The notes under the pieces: model-generated
Told to the model about the DNA's origin: nothing
What the model saw: only the letters and a program-made list of their open reading frames with translations
The model's database searches: none
DNA from: Veillonella sp. VA139
Lineage (GTDB): Bacteria; Bacillota; Negativicutes; Veillonellales; Veillonellaceae
DNA: 42,875 nt
Direction: 5' to 3'
Assembly (NCBI RefSeq): GCF_003992005.1
Contig: NZ_RQVL01000019.1
Coordinates: forward strand, 1 to 42,875
Shown here: positions 31,512-40,390 of the stretch, piece after piece
Position numbering within the stretch: position 1 is the first letter of the stretch
How the letters are laid out: each line of letters opens with the position of its first letter
Program-made: the position numbers and the translations under genes

Positions 31512-32426
31512 TTACGAATGAATCCAATCTACACTGTCAAATTGAATCATAGATAGATATTTTTCAACCCCATCTGGAGCTACAACAACGACATCTACAT
31601 CTGGGAATTTACGACCGTATTGGCGAGCCACCACAATAGCTGCTGCTGAAGAAATACCAATACCTATGCCAGTTTCACGCATAAAATTACCTACTTCTTC
31701 AATAGCATCTTCGTCCGTTACGGTTTGCACTTCATCCATCAAGGAAGAGTCAAAGTTTTCTGGAATAAAGCCAGCACCAATTCCTTGAATTTTATGAACT
31801 CCACCAGTACCACGAGAAATAACAGGAGACCCTTCTGGTTCTACCGCAACCGCTTTAATGTACGGATGTTGCTCTTTCAAGGCTTTTGTAACACCTGTGA
31901 AAGTACCACCTGTACCGATACCCGCTACAAAGATGCCTGCGTTCGGTACATCACGCAAAATTTCTTTTGCCGTTGTTTCATAATGTGCCGTTGGATTTGC
32001 AGGATTTACGAATTGACCTAGTGTTACTGCATTTGGATAGTTATCAAGAATTTCTTGTGCTTTCCCAAGGGCCCCTTTCATACCTAATTCTTTTGGTGTC
32101 AAAATTAACTGTGCTCCGTAAGCTTTAATTAATTCACGGCGCTCTTTACTCATGCTTTCAGGCATAATAATAATCGTTTTAATAGACAGCATAGCCCCTA
32201 GCATCGCCAAGGCAATACCTGTATTCCCACTAGTAGCTTCCACAATAATAGTATCATTTTTAATTAAGCCCTTTTCTTTTGCATCTTGCAACATACCAAG
32301 AACGGCACGATCTTTGACACTACCACCAGCATTATATTTTTCAAGCTTTACATATACATTAGTATCTGGGATTTGATATATTGGTGTATTTCCAATTAAT
32401 TCAATTGCATTTTTTACAACAGCCAT
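31512..32426 (-). CDS. cysK: Cysteine synthase A (O-acetylserine sulfhydrylase)
   Basis: A 304-residue PLP enzyme that makes cysteine from O-acetylserine and sulfide. The PLP lysine is K38 in GGSVKDR, the substrate loop is TSGNTG at about 65-70, and the phosphate-binding loop is GIGTGGTFTG at about 170-179. The length is normal. It has a strong promoter 52 bases upstream and an AGAGGAGA site. It leads the cysK-cysE-amidase unit. No leader element such as a T-box or S-box is visible in the short leader. Confidence 0.94.
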   Translation of the reverse strand: MAVVKNAIELIGNTPIYQIPDTNVYVKLEKYNAGGSVKDRAVLGMLQDAKEKGLIKNDTIIVEATSGNTGIALAMLGAMLSIKTIIIMPESMSKERRELIKAYGAQLILTPKELGMKGALGKAQEILDNYPNAVTLGQFVNPANPTAHYETTAKEILRDVPNAGIFVAGIGTGGTFTGVTKALKEQHPYIKAVAVEPEGSPVISRGTGGVHKIQGIGAGFIPENFDSSLMDEVQTVTDEDAIEEVGNFMRETGIGIGISSAAAIVVARQYGRKFPDVDVVVVAPDGVEKYLSMIQFDSVDWIHS

Positions 32427-32477
32427 AATGATTCTCCTCTACTTAGACTTCACTATAAAACACTTAAATTTATTCCT

Positions 32478-32506
32478 ATTTTATAGATGGGATTTATTTT
32501 TGTCAA
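32478..32506 (-). promoter_or_regulatory. Promoter of cysK
   Basis: On the minus strand there is consensus TTGACA (32501-32506), a 17-base spacer and TAAAAT (32478-32483). Confidence 0.8.
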
Positions 32507-32535
32507 CTATATTTTTCTCAAAATTCCAATTATTT

Positions 32536-33516
32536 TCATTGAAATCCACCATGGCCCATGCGGATGCAATCTTCTTTCGTCACCCTCACATCTGCTAACA
32601 AGCGTGGCGTAATCACATCGAAGGCGCTGGGATTATTATATAGCACCCCTCCTGGTACGCCTAATACTGGAGTACCGTCTTCTAAATAAGCAATACACAC
32701 CATAGAGCCTGGCAACACCGGCAATCCATAGGTCACCACTTCTTTTGCACGACGTGCAATAGCACCTGGCGTTAAATCATCAGGATCTATACTCATGCCA
32801 CCCGTACAGAAAATAATCTCTGCCCCTTGGGACTTTACTTTGTCTATGGCCTCCACAATTTGATTTGTATTATCTGGCACAATTTCATGTGCTACTAATT
32901 CCACACCATAGTCCGCCACACGGTCTTGAATCACCGCTGTGAAAGCATCTTGAATACGCCCTGCATAGACTTCACTACCAGTGGTAACAATGCCCATTTT
33001 TTTACGCACAAATGGGTGGACTTGTATGATAGACTTTTTGCCTTCACGCAATCGTTTTGCTTCCTCAAGCTGCCATACCTCTAATAACAATGGTATACAT
33101 CGCATGCCAGCCACTGGTTGTCCTGCTTTCACAGGTGTTCCATGGAGGCGCGTGACGATGGTCAATTCACCGATGCTATTAATCCCGTAAAGTCCTTCCA
33201 CATCCACGGTCAATACACCGTCATGGTTCGCTACCGCTTCAATCTTACCCTGTTGTACAGGAGTAGGACTGATGGATGGATGTTCACAGAAGCGATATAA
33301 TTCTTCTGCTACTTGCTCCTCATGAACCAAATTATAGTCGGATTCTTCCATCACATAAATATGCTCTTTTCCTAATTGCAACAACAATGCCACATCTTCT
33401 TCACGGATGATATGCCCCCGCTTAAACGGTGTATCTTTTACTTCCCCAATAACGATGCGCACAATATCGTGGCAAAGTGCGTGTCCCACTGCATCTTTTA
33501 CATGTATTTCTTTCAT
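32536..33516 (-). CDS. Molybdopterin-binding (MoeA/CinA-type) protein
   Basis: A 326-residue protein with the MoCF/MogA-type fold in its C-terminal half: MGIVTTGSEVYAGRIQDAF, IIFCTGGMSIDPDDLTPGAI and GVPGGVLYNNPSAFDV. The N-terminal 150 residues are SAF/MoeA-like beta domains. It is shorter than full MoeA (about 400) and resembles the stand-alone molybdopterin-binding proteins whose role in cofactor handling is poorly defined. I start at 33516 (MKEIHVKDAVG), with GTGGGGA upstream in the end of crcB; the frame extends to 33576 inside crcB. The gap to the crcB stop is 4 bases, so the two are coupled, although no functional link is known. Confidence 0.85.
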   Translation of the reverse strand: MKEIHVKDAVGHALCHDIVRIVIGEVKDTPFKRGHIIREEDVALLLQLGKEHIYVMEESDYNLVHEEQVAEELYRFCEHPSISPTPVQQGKIEAVANHDGVLTVDVEGLYGINSIGELTIVTRLHGTPVKAGQPVAGMRCIPLLLEVWQLEEAKRLREGKKSIIQVHPFVRKKMGIVTTGSEVYAGRIQDAFTAVIQDRVADYGVELVAHEIVPDNTNQIVEAIDKVKSQGAEIIFCTGGMSIDPDDLTPGAIARRAKEVVTYGLPVLPGSMVCIAYLEDGTPVLGVPGGVLYNNPSAFDVITPRLLADVRVTKEDCIRMGHGGFQ

Positions 33517-33520
33517 CGTA

Positions 33521-33895
33521 TTATCCCCACATTCTTTTACCAATGGTGAAAGCCAGCCCGCATAGGCCATACCCAACTAATACCTGTCCACCCATGTAGG
33601 ACAGCATATGCCACAACCCTTTTTCTTGTAGCATATATCCTTCAAAGATAAAGGTAGAAAAAGTTGTAAGCCCACCTAAAAAACCTGTAATACATAACAG
33701 TTTAACCCAAGGTGACACATGGGGTTGCCCTTCAATATATGCCATACCTAAGCCAATTAGCATGGAACCTATCATATTCACTAGTACTGTCCCCCAAGGA
33801 TACAGCGCACCTTTCGTGACCATGTACTGTCCAATGCCATACCGCGTCATGGCACCAATGGCCCCACCAATAGCCACTGCTATATATACGTTCAT
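33521..33895 (-). CDS. crcB: Fluoride exporter CrcB/FluC
   Basis: A 124-residue four-helix membrane protein that forms dual-topology dimeric fluoride channels. Family marks are GGAIGAMTRY near the N-terminus, GTVLVNMIGSMLIG at about 35-48 and GFLGGLTTFSTF at about 70-81. I use the ATG at 33895 with AAGGAG upstream; the frame also opens at a TTG two codons earlier. Only one copy is present here, consistent with a homodimer. I found no fluoride riboswitch in its leader. Confidence 0.92.
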   Translation of the reverse strand: MNVYIAVAIGGAIGAMTRYGIGQYMVTKGALYPWGTVLVNMIGSMLIGLGMAYIEGQPHVSPWVKLLCITGFLGGLTTFSTFIFEGYMLQEKGLWHMLSYMGGQVLVGYGLCGLAFTIGKRMWG

Positions 33896-34256
33896 AATCA
33901 AACTCCTTTATGTCTTTATTATACACCACCCTAGGCGGATTATGTACTAAAGTAGAAGAATTTCTTTCTCGATTTATATATAAGATGTTATAGTTATATG
34001 TTATATTATAAGCAAATGCTACATTTTTCATTATATGTTATACCAACCTTATATATATTGAGCCTCTCACAGAGTATTAGTTGACCCACATACCAGACTC
34101 AGACCTTCTCTATACTAGTATCCCTTCTTGTACTCATTACAGAGTTCTTATCTAAAATAGCCATACTAAAGTACAACCACACGAATGACCTAGATTTGCT
34201 ACTCTTATACATCAAAAAAGAACTGCCTATGTCTAAGCAGTTCTTCGTGTGCATAT
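33896..34256. other. Intergenic region upstream of crcB
   Basis: A 361-base AT-rich spacer without a credible gene. It holds the aspA terminator (34214-34245) and possible promoters for crcB. The best is minus-strand TTGCTT-17-TATAAC at about 33980-34010, and a lone TATAAT lies at about 33920. The dyad CCACCCTAGGCGG at about 33928-33940 is the only GC-rich element and could be an operator. No riboswitch was recognised. Confidence 0.5.
34214..34245 (-). terminator. Terminator after aspA
   Basis: A 9-bp stem (AAGAACTGC at 34218-34226 with 34237-34245) has a 10-base loop and is followed on the minus strand by TTTTTT, 12 bases after the aspA stop. Confidence 0.9.
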
Positions 34257-35672
34257 TTAGTTGCCAGGATGTTTTACTAAATCTTGACCCGCAATACCTG
34301 GGCGTGTCATTTCTTTTGGAGACAGGATATAGTCCATTTCTTCTTTTGTCAACAATCCTTGTTCTAGAATAATTTCTTTTACACTGCGATCAGTTTCCAA
34401 CGCTTCTTTCGCCAATGCAGAGGCATTTTCATAACCAATATGTGGCAACAAGGCTGTGACGATACCAACAGAACGTTCTAACCAATATTCGCATTGCTCT
34501 TTATCCACTTCAAGATCAACCAATAATTTATCTACAAATGTGTTCACCGCATTTTTTAAGTAGCACATGGAGTTGAACAAGTTATACGCAATGACTGGCT
34601 CCATTACATTCAGCTCAAATTGTCCATTTTCTACACCTAGGGAAATCGTCAAATCATTGCCAATAACTTGGTAACAAGTTTGGTTCAACACTTCTGCGAT
34701 AACTGGGTTTACTTTACCTGGCATGATGGAAGAACCTGGTTGGCGCGGTGGTAATTTTAGTTCACCAATGCCACAACGAGGACCAGATGCCATTAAACGG
34801 AAATCGTTAGCCATTTTAATCAATACTAGGGCTGTGACTTTCAGACCAGAAGAAATATCCGCAAACACATCTGTATTATTGGTCGCATCAATTAGATTAT
34901 CCGCCGTAATAAACGGTTCACCTACAACACGAGATAACTCATCTACAACAGCTTTGATATACGTAGGTTCTGCATTCAACCCTGTACCCACAGCAGTAGC
35001 CCCCATATTAACTGTATGGGCTTCTAACATGGCAGATTTAATACGACGAATACCACGACGCACGCCAGATGCATAGGCACCCATTTCTTGACCTAATGTA
35101 ATTGGCACAGCATCTTGCAAGTGAGTTCGACCCATTTTTAAAATTTCTTTATACTCTTCTGCTTTTTTATCTAATTCATCTGCTAAACGACGAAGTGAAG
35201 CTAATAAGGGCTTACTTTTCATGATAGCACATACTTTGATGGCTGTAGGGAATGTATCATTTGTGGATTGTGCCATGTTTACATGGTTATTAGGCGATAC
35301 AATGTCATATTGTCCTTTTTCATAGCCTAAAATTTCCAATGCACGGTTTGCCAATACTTCGTTCATATTCATATTGAAAGAAGTTCCTGCTCCCCCTTGG
35401 ATAGGATCCACTGGGAATTGATCATTAAAGTTACCCCGTACCACTTCATCTGCCGCACGACTGATGGCTTGACCAATTTTTTCATCTAATCGACCTGTGC
35501 TCATATTCGCTAGGGCACATGCCTTTTTTACCATAGCCATAGCTTTCACAAAGTCGTAGTCGATTTGCTTGCCTGTAATAAAAAAGTTTTCAATACCACG
35601 CAATGTTTGTACACCATAGTACAACTCATCAGCAACTTCTAATTCACCTAGAAAATCATGTTCTTTTCTCAT
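34257..35672 (-). CDS. aspA: Aspartate ammonia-lyase
   Basis: A 471-residue enzyme of the aspartase/fumarase superfamily that releases ammonia from aspartate to give fumarate. The signature loop GSSIMPGKVNP lies in the C-terminal half, with TSFNMNMNEVLANRA near 95-110 and MGRTHLQDAVPITLGQE near 190. NMNMNEV and the overall length favour aspartase over class II fumarase, and a class I fumarase is encoded elsewhere in the window. I start at the ATG at 35672 (MRKEHDFLGE) with GAGG upstream; the frame extends 13 residues further. Its fumarate could feed fumarase and anaerobic fumarate respiration. Confidence 0.93.
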   Translation of the reverse strand: MRKEHDFLGELEVADELYYGVQTLRGIENFFITGKQIDYDFVKAMAMVKKACALANMSTGRLDEKIGQAISRAADEVVRGNFNDQFPVDPIQGGAGTSFNMNMNEVLANRALEILGYEKGQYDIVSPNNHVNMAQSTNDTFPTAIKVCAIMKSKPLLASLRRLADELDKKAEEYKEILKMGRTHLQDAVPITLGQEMGAYASGVRRGIRRIKSAMLEAHTVNMGATAVGTGLNAEPTYIKAVVDELSRVVGEPFITADNLIDATNNTDVFADISSGLKVTALVLIKMANDFRLMASGPRCGIGELKLPPRQPGSSIMPGKVNPVIAEVLNQTCYQVIGNDLTISLGVENGQFELNVMEPVIAYNLFNSMCYLKNAVNTFVDKLLVDLEVDKEQCEYWLERSVGIVTALLPHIGYENASALAKEALETDRSVKEIILEQGLLTKEEMDYILSPKEMTRPGIAGQDLVKHPGN

Positions 35673-35743
35673 AGTATACCTCATTTCATACACCATCTTT
35701 GTTATCATCACTTATATAACCTTTGTTCATGTGGTGTGCTTAT

Positions 35744-35749
35744 ATTATA
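35744..35749 (-). promoter_or_regulatory. Extended -10 promoter of aspA
   Basis: The minus strand reads TGTTATAAT with the -10 at 35744-35749, about 72 bases upstream of the start. The -35 is weak. Confidence 0.55.
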
Positions 35750-36063
35750 ACATGCATTTTGTATACATAATAGAGAGATACTTTCTAGTTACGAATAATG
35801 CTCCCTTGTACGCCTTAATAAACAACTTAAAGTCATAGAAGTTATTAATTTTATTCATTTTCGATAATTTCTATAGACTATATAGGAATATTGACTATTC
35901 CTAATATGCCTACGATACAAGTAAATACGAAACTACACTATCTAGATTTCATCACTCTTCATAAAAAATACTTCCAACCGCACGTTAAAAAATATGAAAA
36001 AGTGGTGCCAACCGGGAGCCAACAAAGTCAAACTATACCCTTTTAACTCCCTTTTAGAAAACA

Positions 36064-36099
36064 AGAAACCCAGTAACTAGGCTAGTTACTGGGTTTTCA
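36064..36099 (-). terminator. Terminator of the rpsF-ssb-rpsR operon
   Basis: A near-perfect stem of about 13 bp (AACCCAGTAACTA with its complement) with a very short loop spans 36067-36095. The minus strand continues TTTCTTGTTTT. It starts 17 bases after the rpsR stop. Confidence 0.85.
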
Positions 36100-36111
36100 T
36101 TTTGTATTGAA

Positions 36112-36342
36112 TTATTCTGCTGTGAATGGCAACAACGCAATTGCACGAGCACGTTTAATAGCAAGTGTTAATTTACGTTGATGTTTAGCACAAACACCAG
36201 AAATACGACGTGGAAGAATTTTGCCACGTTCAGTCGTAAAACGACGAAGTTTAGCAATATCTTTGTAGTCGATTTGATCAGCATGGTCAACACAGAAGTT
36301 ACATACTTTTCTTCTTGGTTTTCTGCCTCTATCTCTTCTCAT
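36112..36342 (-). CDS. rpsR: Ribosomal protein S18
   Basis: A 76-residue small-subunit protein that pairs with S6 on the ribosome platform. The core [26 protein letters not shown] is the S18 signature. C14 and C17 (CNFC) with C51 and H54 (CAKH) form a probable zinc site, the metal-binding version of S18. Some bacteria keep a zinc-free second copy; none is in this window. AAAGGAGG precedes the ATG. It is the last gene of the conserved rpsF-ssb-rpsR operon. Confidence 0.97.
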   Translation of the reverse strand: MRRDRGRKPRRKVCNFCVDHADQIDYKDIAKLRRFTTERGKILPRRISGVCAKHQRKLTLAIKRARAIALLPFTAE

Positions 36343-36380
36343 TGAGAAACCTCCTTTGATATAGTTGTGGAGTTCTTAGC

Positions 36381-36791
36381 TTAGAACGGAATTTCTTCAC
36401 CTGCACCTGCTCCGGAACCTGCACCAAAATCATCAAAATTAGATGCACCACCGCCAAAGGCATCAAATGTTTGCGTATCCAAGGCTTGGCCTACGAAATT
36501 AGCAACTACTTCCGTTACATATCGTTTTGTGCCATCTTGTGCTTCGTAAGAACGAGTCGTAATACGACCTTCCACAAAACAACGGCTACCTTTACGCAAA
36601 TTTCCCGCAGCTTCTCCTAATTTCCCCCAAGCTACACAGTTTACAAACGCAGTTTGTTCCTTAGTCTCACCGTTTTGATCCACATAGGTATTGGATGCAG
36701 CCACTGTAAAAGTAGCAACAGCACGACCAGTTTTTGTGTATCGCACCTCAGGGTCACGAGCTAAATTTCCTAAAAGTTGTACAGAATTCAT
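36381..36791 (-). CDS. ssb: Single-stranded DNA-binding protein
   Basis: A 136-residue SSB with an OB fold in residues 1-105 (MNSVQLLGNLARDPEVRYT start, FVNCVAWGKLGE). A short Gly-rich linker follows, then the partner-binding acidic tip EEIPF. It coats single-stranded DNA in replication and repair. The linker is shorter than in E. coli. It lies between rpsF and rpsR, the usual place in Firmicutes, with GAGGAGG upstream. Confidence 0.97.
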   Translation of the reverse strand: MNSVQLLGNLARDPEVRYTKTGRAVATFTVAASNTYVDQNGETKEQTAFVNCVAWGKLGEAAGNLRKGSRCFVEGRITTRSYEAQDGTKRYVTEVVANFVGQALDTQTFDAFGGGASNFDDFGAGSGAGAGEEIPF

Positions 36792-36812
36792 ATTCCTAAC
36801 CTCCTCAGGCTA

Positions 36813-37097
36813 TTATTGTTCGTGTTTTACAATCAGGTGTCTAAGAACGTTATCGTCGATTTTAAGTACGCGGTCGATTTCTTTGATTTCGCCAGGAGCT
36901 GCTTCAAAGTTAATCAATACGTATACGCCATCAGTATGTTTGTTTACTGCATAGGCTAAACGGCGTTTACCCCAAACGTCAACTTTCTCAACTGTACCGC
37001 CAACACGAGCAATTAAAGCTTCAATTTTGTCAAAAGTCGCTTTGTTTGTCTCTTCATCAGCTGGTTTCACAATCACCATGACTTCGTATTTGTTCAT
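36813..37097 (-). CDS. rpsF: Ribosomal protein S6
   Basis: A 94-residue S6 with the typical start MNKYEVMVIVKP and the S18-contacting strand GKRRLAYAVNKHTDGVYVLINFEA. There is no glutamate-rich C-terminal extension. It is the first gene of the operon, with AGGAGGTGAT upstream. A leader hairpin with a CCGA loop may bind the S6:S18 complex for feedback control. Confidence 0.97.
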   Translation of the reverse strand: MNKYEVMVIVKPADEETNKATFDKIEALIARVGGTVEKVDVWGKRRLAYAVNKHTDGVYVLINFEAAPGEIKEIDRVLKIDDNVLRHLIVKHEQ

Positions 37098-37111
37098 ACA
37101 AAATCACCTCC

Positions 37112-37152
37112 TCTTTCGGACTAACGCCCCTATCTCACATAGGGGTAGGAAG
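37112..37152 (-). promoter_or_regulatory. Candidate S6:S18-binding leader motif of rpsF
   Basis: The leader folds as CCCCTA with TAGGGG (7-base loop), extended by CTA/TAG and CTT/AAG. That leaves the asymmetric TCCGA bulge just before the ribosome site. A CCG-containing internal loop is the hallmark of the known S6:S18 autoregulatory motif. I assign it by this pattern only. Confidence 0.5.
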
Positions 37153-37177
37153 ATGCTTACCATCAATAAGCCTTATT

Positions 37178-37206
37178 ATTGTACACCATTCTACCTAGAA
37201 TTGCAA
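37178..37206 (-). promoter_or_regulatory. Promoter of rpsF-ssb-rpsR
   Basis: On the minus strand there is TTGCAA (37201-37206), a 17-base spacer and TACAAT (37178-37183). Both hexamers are identical to those of the birA promoter. Confidence 0.8.
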
Positions 37207-37216
37207 GGAAAACATG

Positions 37217-37250
37217 AAAATAGACACAGCTCCAATGGAGCCATGTCTAT
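37217..37250 (-). terminator. Terminator after cstA
   Basis: On the minus strand AGACATGGCTCC pairs over 12 bp (two G-U) with GGAGCTGTGTCT across ATT and is followed by ATTTTCATGTTTT. It pairs fully only on the minus strand. Confidence 0.8.
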
Positions 37251-37280
37251 CTCATGATAATAGGAATCGTATGCGCTAGA

Positions 37281-39113
37281 TTATGCTTCTGCTTGTTTTG
37301 TTAATTTAGCATAACTTTCCGCTTCTACTTCTTCTTGCGTTCTCATATCTTGTGGTAATGTAGATAAGCGAATCCAGCTACGGATAGCTTCTACTAATAC
37401 AACCAAAATCATAATGAACATAGCTACGGAGAAAGCTACTAAGATCCATTTACCAGCTGGAACATAGTTAAAGAATACGTTTTCATAGTCAGCCGCAACA
37501 GCCACTATCGCCATGAGTATGGTCGGCACTCCGGTTACCCATGCGTATCGTTTTTTACCTAAACGCATGATAATCGTCGTACTTACTGCCAATGTCATAG
37601 TACCTAATAATTGGTTAGATACACCAAATAATGGCCAAATTGTACCGATGTTACCTTGTAATACTAGATAACCCCACATAATACAAATCAATGCAGCACA
37701 ACCATATACGCCAGGAGCCCAATGTTGGTCATTGAATTTAGGCCAGTACAAGCCAAGCAATTCTTGCAACAAATAACGACCTACACGAGTACCTGCATCA
37801 ATCAATGTCATGATGAACAAGGCTTCAAACATGATACAGAAGTGATACCAATATCCCAATAAATGATCCATATTAGGAAGGCGAGAGAAGATATGTGCCA
37901 TACCTACCGCTAAGGATACAGCGCCACCAGGACGATGCATCAAGTCTTCCCCTACAAGGGCAGATAATACTGGCAATTCATGAACTTGAAGTCCTAATGC
38001 CCTGAAAGATTCCGCAGTAGAGTTAATCGCAAAATAATCATCTGGATGTAATGCTGTAGCAGCAATCATAGCCATCATGGAAATAAAGGATTCTGTTAAC
38101 ATACCACCATAACCAATCGGTAATACTTCCCTTTCGTTGGTTAACATTTTAGGAGTAGTACCTGTAGCGATAACTGTATGGAAACCAGATAAAGCACCAC
38201 AAGCAATGGTAATGAAGATATATGGGAATACAGAACCTTTTAATACAGGACCGCCACCCCAAATATAATCTGTTACTGCTGGCATTTGAATTTCTGGCAT
38301 TACAATGATAATACCCAATGCCAATGCGCCGATAGTACCAATTTTTAAGTACGTGGATAGATAATCACGAGGCGCTAATAACAACCATACTGGCAATGCT
38401 GCTGCAAAGAAACCATAGACAGCTAACATAATTTCGATGGTTTTTAAATCATAAATGAACCAAGATGCATATTCGCTAGCCGCTACATTTGGACCATAGA
38501 TGATAGCTGCAAAGATAAGGGCTACCCCAATAATTGTAGCTTCTTGAATTTTTCCAGGGCGCAACCATTGTAGATAAATACCGATAAAAATAGCAATAGG
38601 AATCGTTGCAAATACTGAGAAAAATGCCCAAGCTGAATTATGAAGTGCATTGGCTACCACTACCGCCATACCTGCTAATGTAATAACAAGTAAGAATAAT
38701 GTGGCTAACATAGCTCCTAAACCAGCAATTTTGCTAATCTCTTCGCGAGTAATATCCGCAATAGATTTGCCATCGTAGCGAATAGATGCAAAGAGAATAA
38801 CCATATCATGGACTGCACCGGCAAATACGGAACCGATTAAAATCCATAGAGTACCTGGTAAGTACCCGAATTGCGCTGCAATAACTGGACCAACCAAAGG
38901 ACCCGCCCCTGCAATCGCTGCAAAGTGATGACCGAATGTAACCCATTTGTTAGTAGGCACATAATCGTGTCCATCATTGTGAACCATAGCCGGCGTCATT
39001 CGATACTTGTCTAAAGTTAACACCTTCGCCGCTATGAATGCCCCATAAAAACGATATCCTAACATTAAGATACACGCTGAGGCAATAACTAAATAAATAC
39101 CATTCATGACCAT
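37281..39113 (-). CDS. cstA: CstA-family transporter (pyruvate or peptide uptake)
   Basis: A 610-residue polytopic inner-membrane protein with about 16 spans. The N-terminal FGHHFAAIAGAGPLVGP, GSVFAGAVHDM and the later SGFHTVIATGTTPKML are CstA-family signatures. Members transport pyruvate (BtsT type) or peptides (CstA type). The length is nearer the shorter Gram-positive form than the roughly 700-residue enterobacterial proteins. The substrate cannot be chosen from sequence; pyruvate would suit an organism living on lactate and organic acids. It is a single gene with a consensus promoter about 110 bases upstream and its own terminator. Confidence 0.92.
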   Translation of the reverse strand: MVMNGIYLVIASACILMLGYRFYGAFIAAKVLTLDKYRMTPAMVHNDGHDYVPTNKWVTFGHHFAAIAGAGPLVGPVIAAQFGYLPGTLWILIGSVFAGAVHDMVILFASIRYDGKSIADITREEISKIAGLGAMLATLFLLVITLAGMAVVVANALHNSAWAFFSVFATIPIAIFIGIYLQWLRPGKIQEATIIGVALIFAAIIYGPNVAASEYASWFIYDLKTIEIMLAVYGFFAAALPVWLLLAPRDYLSTYLKIGTIGALALGIIIVMPEIQMPAVTDYIWGGGPVLKGSVFPYIFITIACGALSGFHTVIATGTTPKMLTNEREVLPIGYGGMLTESFISMMAMIAATALHPDDYFAINSTAESFRALGLQVHELPVLSALVGEDLMHRPGGAVSLAVGMAHIFSRLPNMDHLLGYWYHFCIMFEALFIMTLIDAGTRVGRYLLQELLGLYWPKFNDQHWAPGVYGCAALICIMWGYLVLQGNIGTIWPLFGVSNQLLGTMTLAVSTTIIMRLGKKRYAWVTGVPTILMAIVAVAADYENVFFNYVPAGKWILVAFSVAMFIMILVVLVEAIRSWIRLSTLPQDMRTQEEVEAESYAKLTKQAEA

Positions 39114-39219
39114 ACATACACCCCCTAAATGTTGGATGAGTCATGCACTCACATACCTATGTATCACATGACACCACCCTATGATCTATGCAAAAAAGTA
39201 AATTGGTATTTCCAGTTTA

Positions 39220-39248
39220 ATTATAGTTATATCATTCATCAGTGTCAA
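39220..39248 (-). promoter_or_regulatory. Promoter of cstA
   Basis: On the minus strand there is consensus TTGACA (39243-39248), a 17-base spacer and consensus TATAAT (39220-39225), the strongest promoter match in the window. The leader is about 100 nt. Confidence 0.85.
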
Positions 39249-39379
39249 TGTACTATTCTCATAATAATTAGGAGATATATTTCGTCTATCCTTTTATTTT
39301 CTAGGTTTATCGTGAATATGAAGATTCTTTATTCTCAATATTCCAATATTTCATGGCCATATACAGTAGACAGAATCTG

Positions 39380-40390
39380 TTATATTGTCCTTATATTGTA
39401 GTCACATAAAAATTGTTTGTACTCTTCTACTACAGAGATAAATGATTCCCTCCCCATTGCTACATTCAAAGCATTTCTCCAACGAGCTGCTTCTGGCAAA
39501 CCTTTAATGTAGAAACTAGCATGCGTGCGAATTTCTCGTGTGGCTAAGTCCACACCTTTATAGTGACATAGCAACTCATAATGACGTAATAGCATAGTAA
39601 TTCGTTCCACACCCGTTGGATTGGGACAATAGTGTCCCGTTTCTAAATACTCTTTAATTTGTCGAAATAGCCATGGATTACCTTGAGCGGCACGTCCTAC
39701 TAACAGCGCATCACAATCTGTATACTCTAATAAGGCTTTGGCACTTTCTGGGGAATTGACATCACCATTGCCGATAACAGGAATAGTTAAGGCTGATTTC
39801 ACCTCTTTAATGTAATCCCAATTCGCCTTGCCGCTGTACATTTGCTCTCTTGTTCTGCCATGAACAGCTACCGCAGCAACTCCTACGGATTCCATGCGTT
39901 GTGCCATATCTACTACATTGATGGATGTATCATCCCATCCTAGACGCAGTTTAACAGTCACTGGAATTTGTACTGCTTTTACAGCTGCTTGCGCCACCTT
40001 CATCGCCAACTCTGGAGTTTTCATAAGTGCCGAGCCATCTCCAGAAGATACTACTTTTTTCACAGGGCAGCCCATATTAATATCGACTATAGGTGCTCCT
40101 GCTTCCTCTACTACTTTTGCTCCAATCCCTATGGCTTCTGGGTCTGATCCAAAAATTTGCATGGAAACTGGCTGTTCTACTTCTTCCATATAAAGCAATT
40201 CTTTTGTATGTTCATTATTGTATTTAATCCCCATGGCACTGACCATCTCCGTACATACGAAAGAGGCCCCCATTTCTTTTGCTAATAAGCGATAGGACAC
40301 ATCGCTAAATCCTGCCATGGGCGCTAACCCAATACGGCCTGGAATTGTGACATGTCCTATGTGCCAGGATGTATTATTGATTTCTTTCAT
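39380..40390 (-). CDS. dusB: tRNA-dihydrouridine synthase DusB
   Basis: A 336-residue FMN enzyme that reduces uridines to dihydrouridine in t[16 protein letters not shown] opens the TIM barrel, and the catalytic cysteine is C108 in [23 protein letters not shown] and [10 protein letters not shown] are FMN and RNA-binding signatures of the DusB group. The C-terminal helical domain (about 245-336) binds tRNA. It overlaps the end of coaX by 17 bases, so it is coupled, and its ribosome site (GAAGGAT) is rather far from the ATG. No strong terminator is visible after the stop. Confidence 0.94.
   Translation of the reverse strand: MKEINNTSWHIGHVTIPGRIGLAPMAGFSDVSYRLLAKEMGASFVCTEMVSAMGIKYNNEHTKELLYMEEVEQPVSMQIFGSDPEAIGIGAKVVEEAGAPIVDINMGCPVKKVVSSGDGSALMKTPELAMKVAQAAVKAVQIPVTVKLRLGWDDTSINVVDMAQRMESVGVAAVAVHGRTREQMYSGKANWDYIKEVKSALTIPVIGNGDVNSPESAKALLEYTDCDALLVGRAAQGNPWLFRQIKEYLETGHYCPNPTGVERITMLLRHYELLCHYKGVDLATREIRTHASFYIKGLPEAARWRNALNVAMGRESFISVVEEYKQFLCDYNIRTI

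Larger units (their letters stand above)
35673..36111. other. Intergenic region between aspA and rpsR
   Basis: A 439-base spacer without a credible gene. It contains the aspA promoter (35744-35749), an 8-5-8 inverted repeat TAGGAATA-N5-TATTCCTA (35883-35903), and a GC-richer patch with GCCAAC twice (about 36005-36025). The rpsR-operon terminator is at 36064-36099. The 8-5-8 dyad is too far from any start codon to assign. Confidence 0.55.

Noticed and set aside
33896-34020. Fluoride riboswitch upstream of crcB
   Set aside because: The conserved GG-GAUGG pattern and pseudoknot partners of the fluoride riboswitch are not found on the minus strand; only a short CCACCCTAGGCGG dyad is present.
36000-36030. 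Remnant tRNA 3' end or attachment site (CCGGTTGGCACCA-like on the minus strand)
   Set aside because: There is no T-loop consensus and no acceptor partner nearby, and no integrase or prophage genes in the window.
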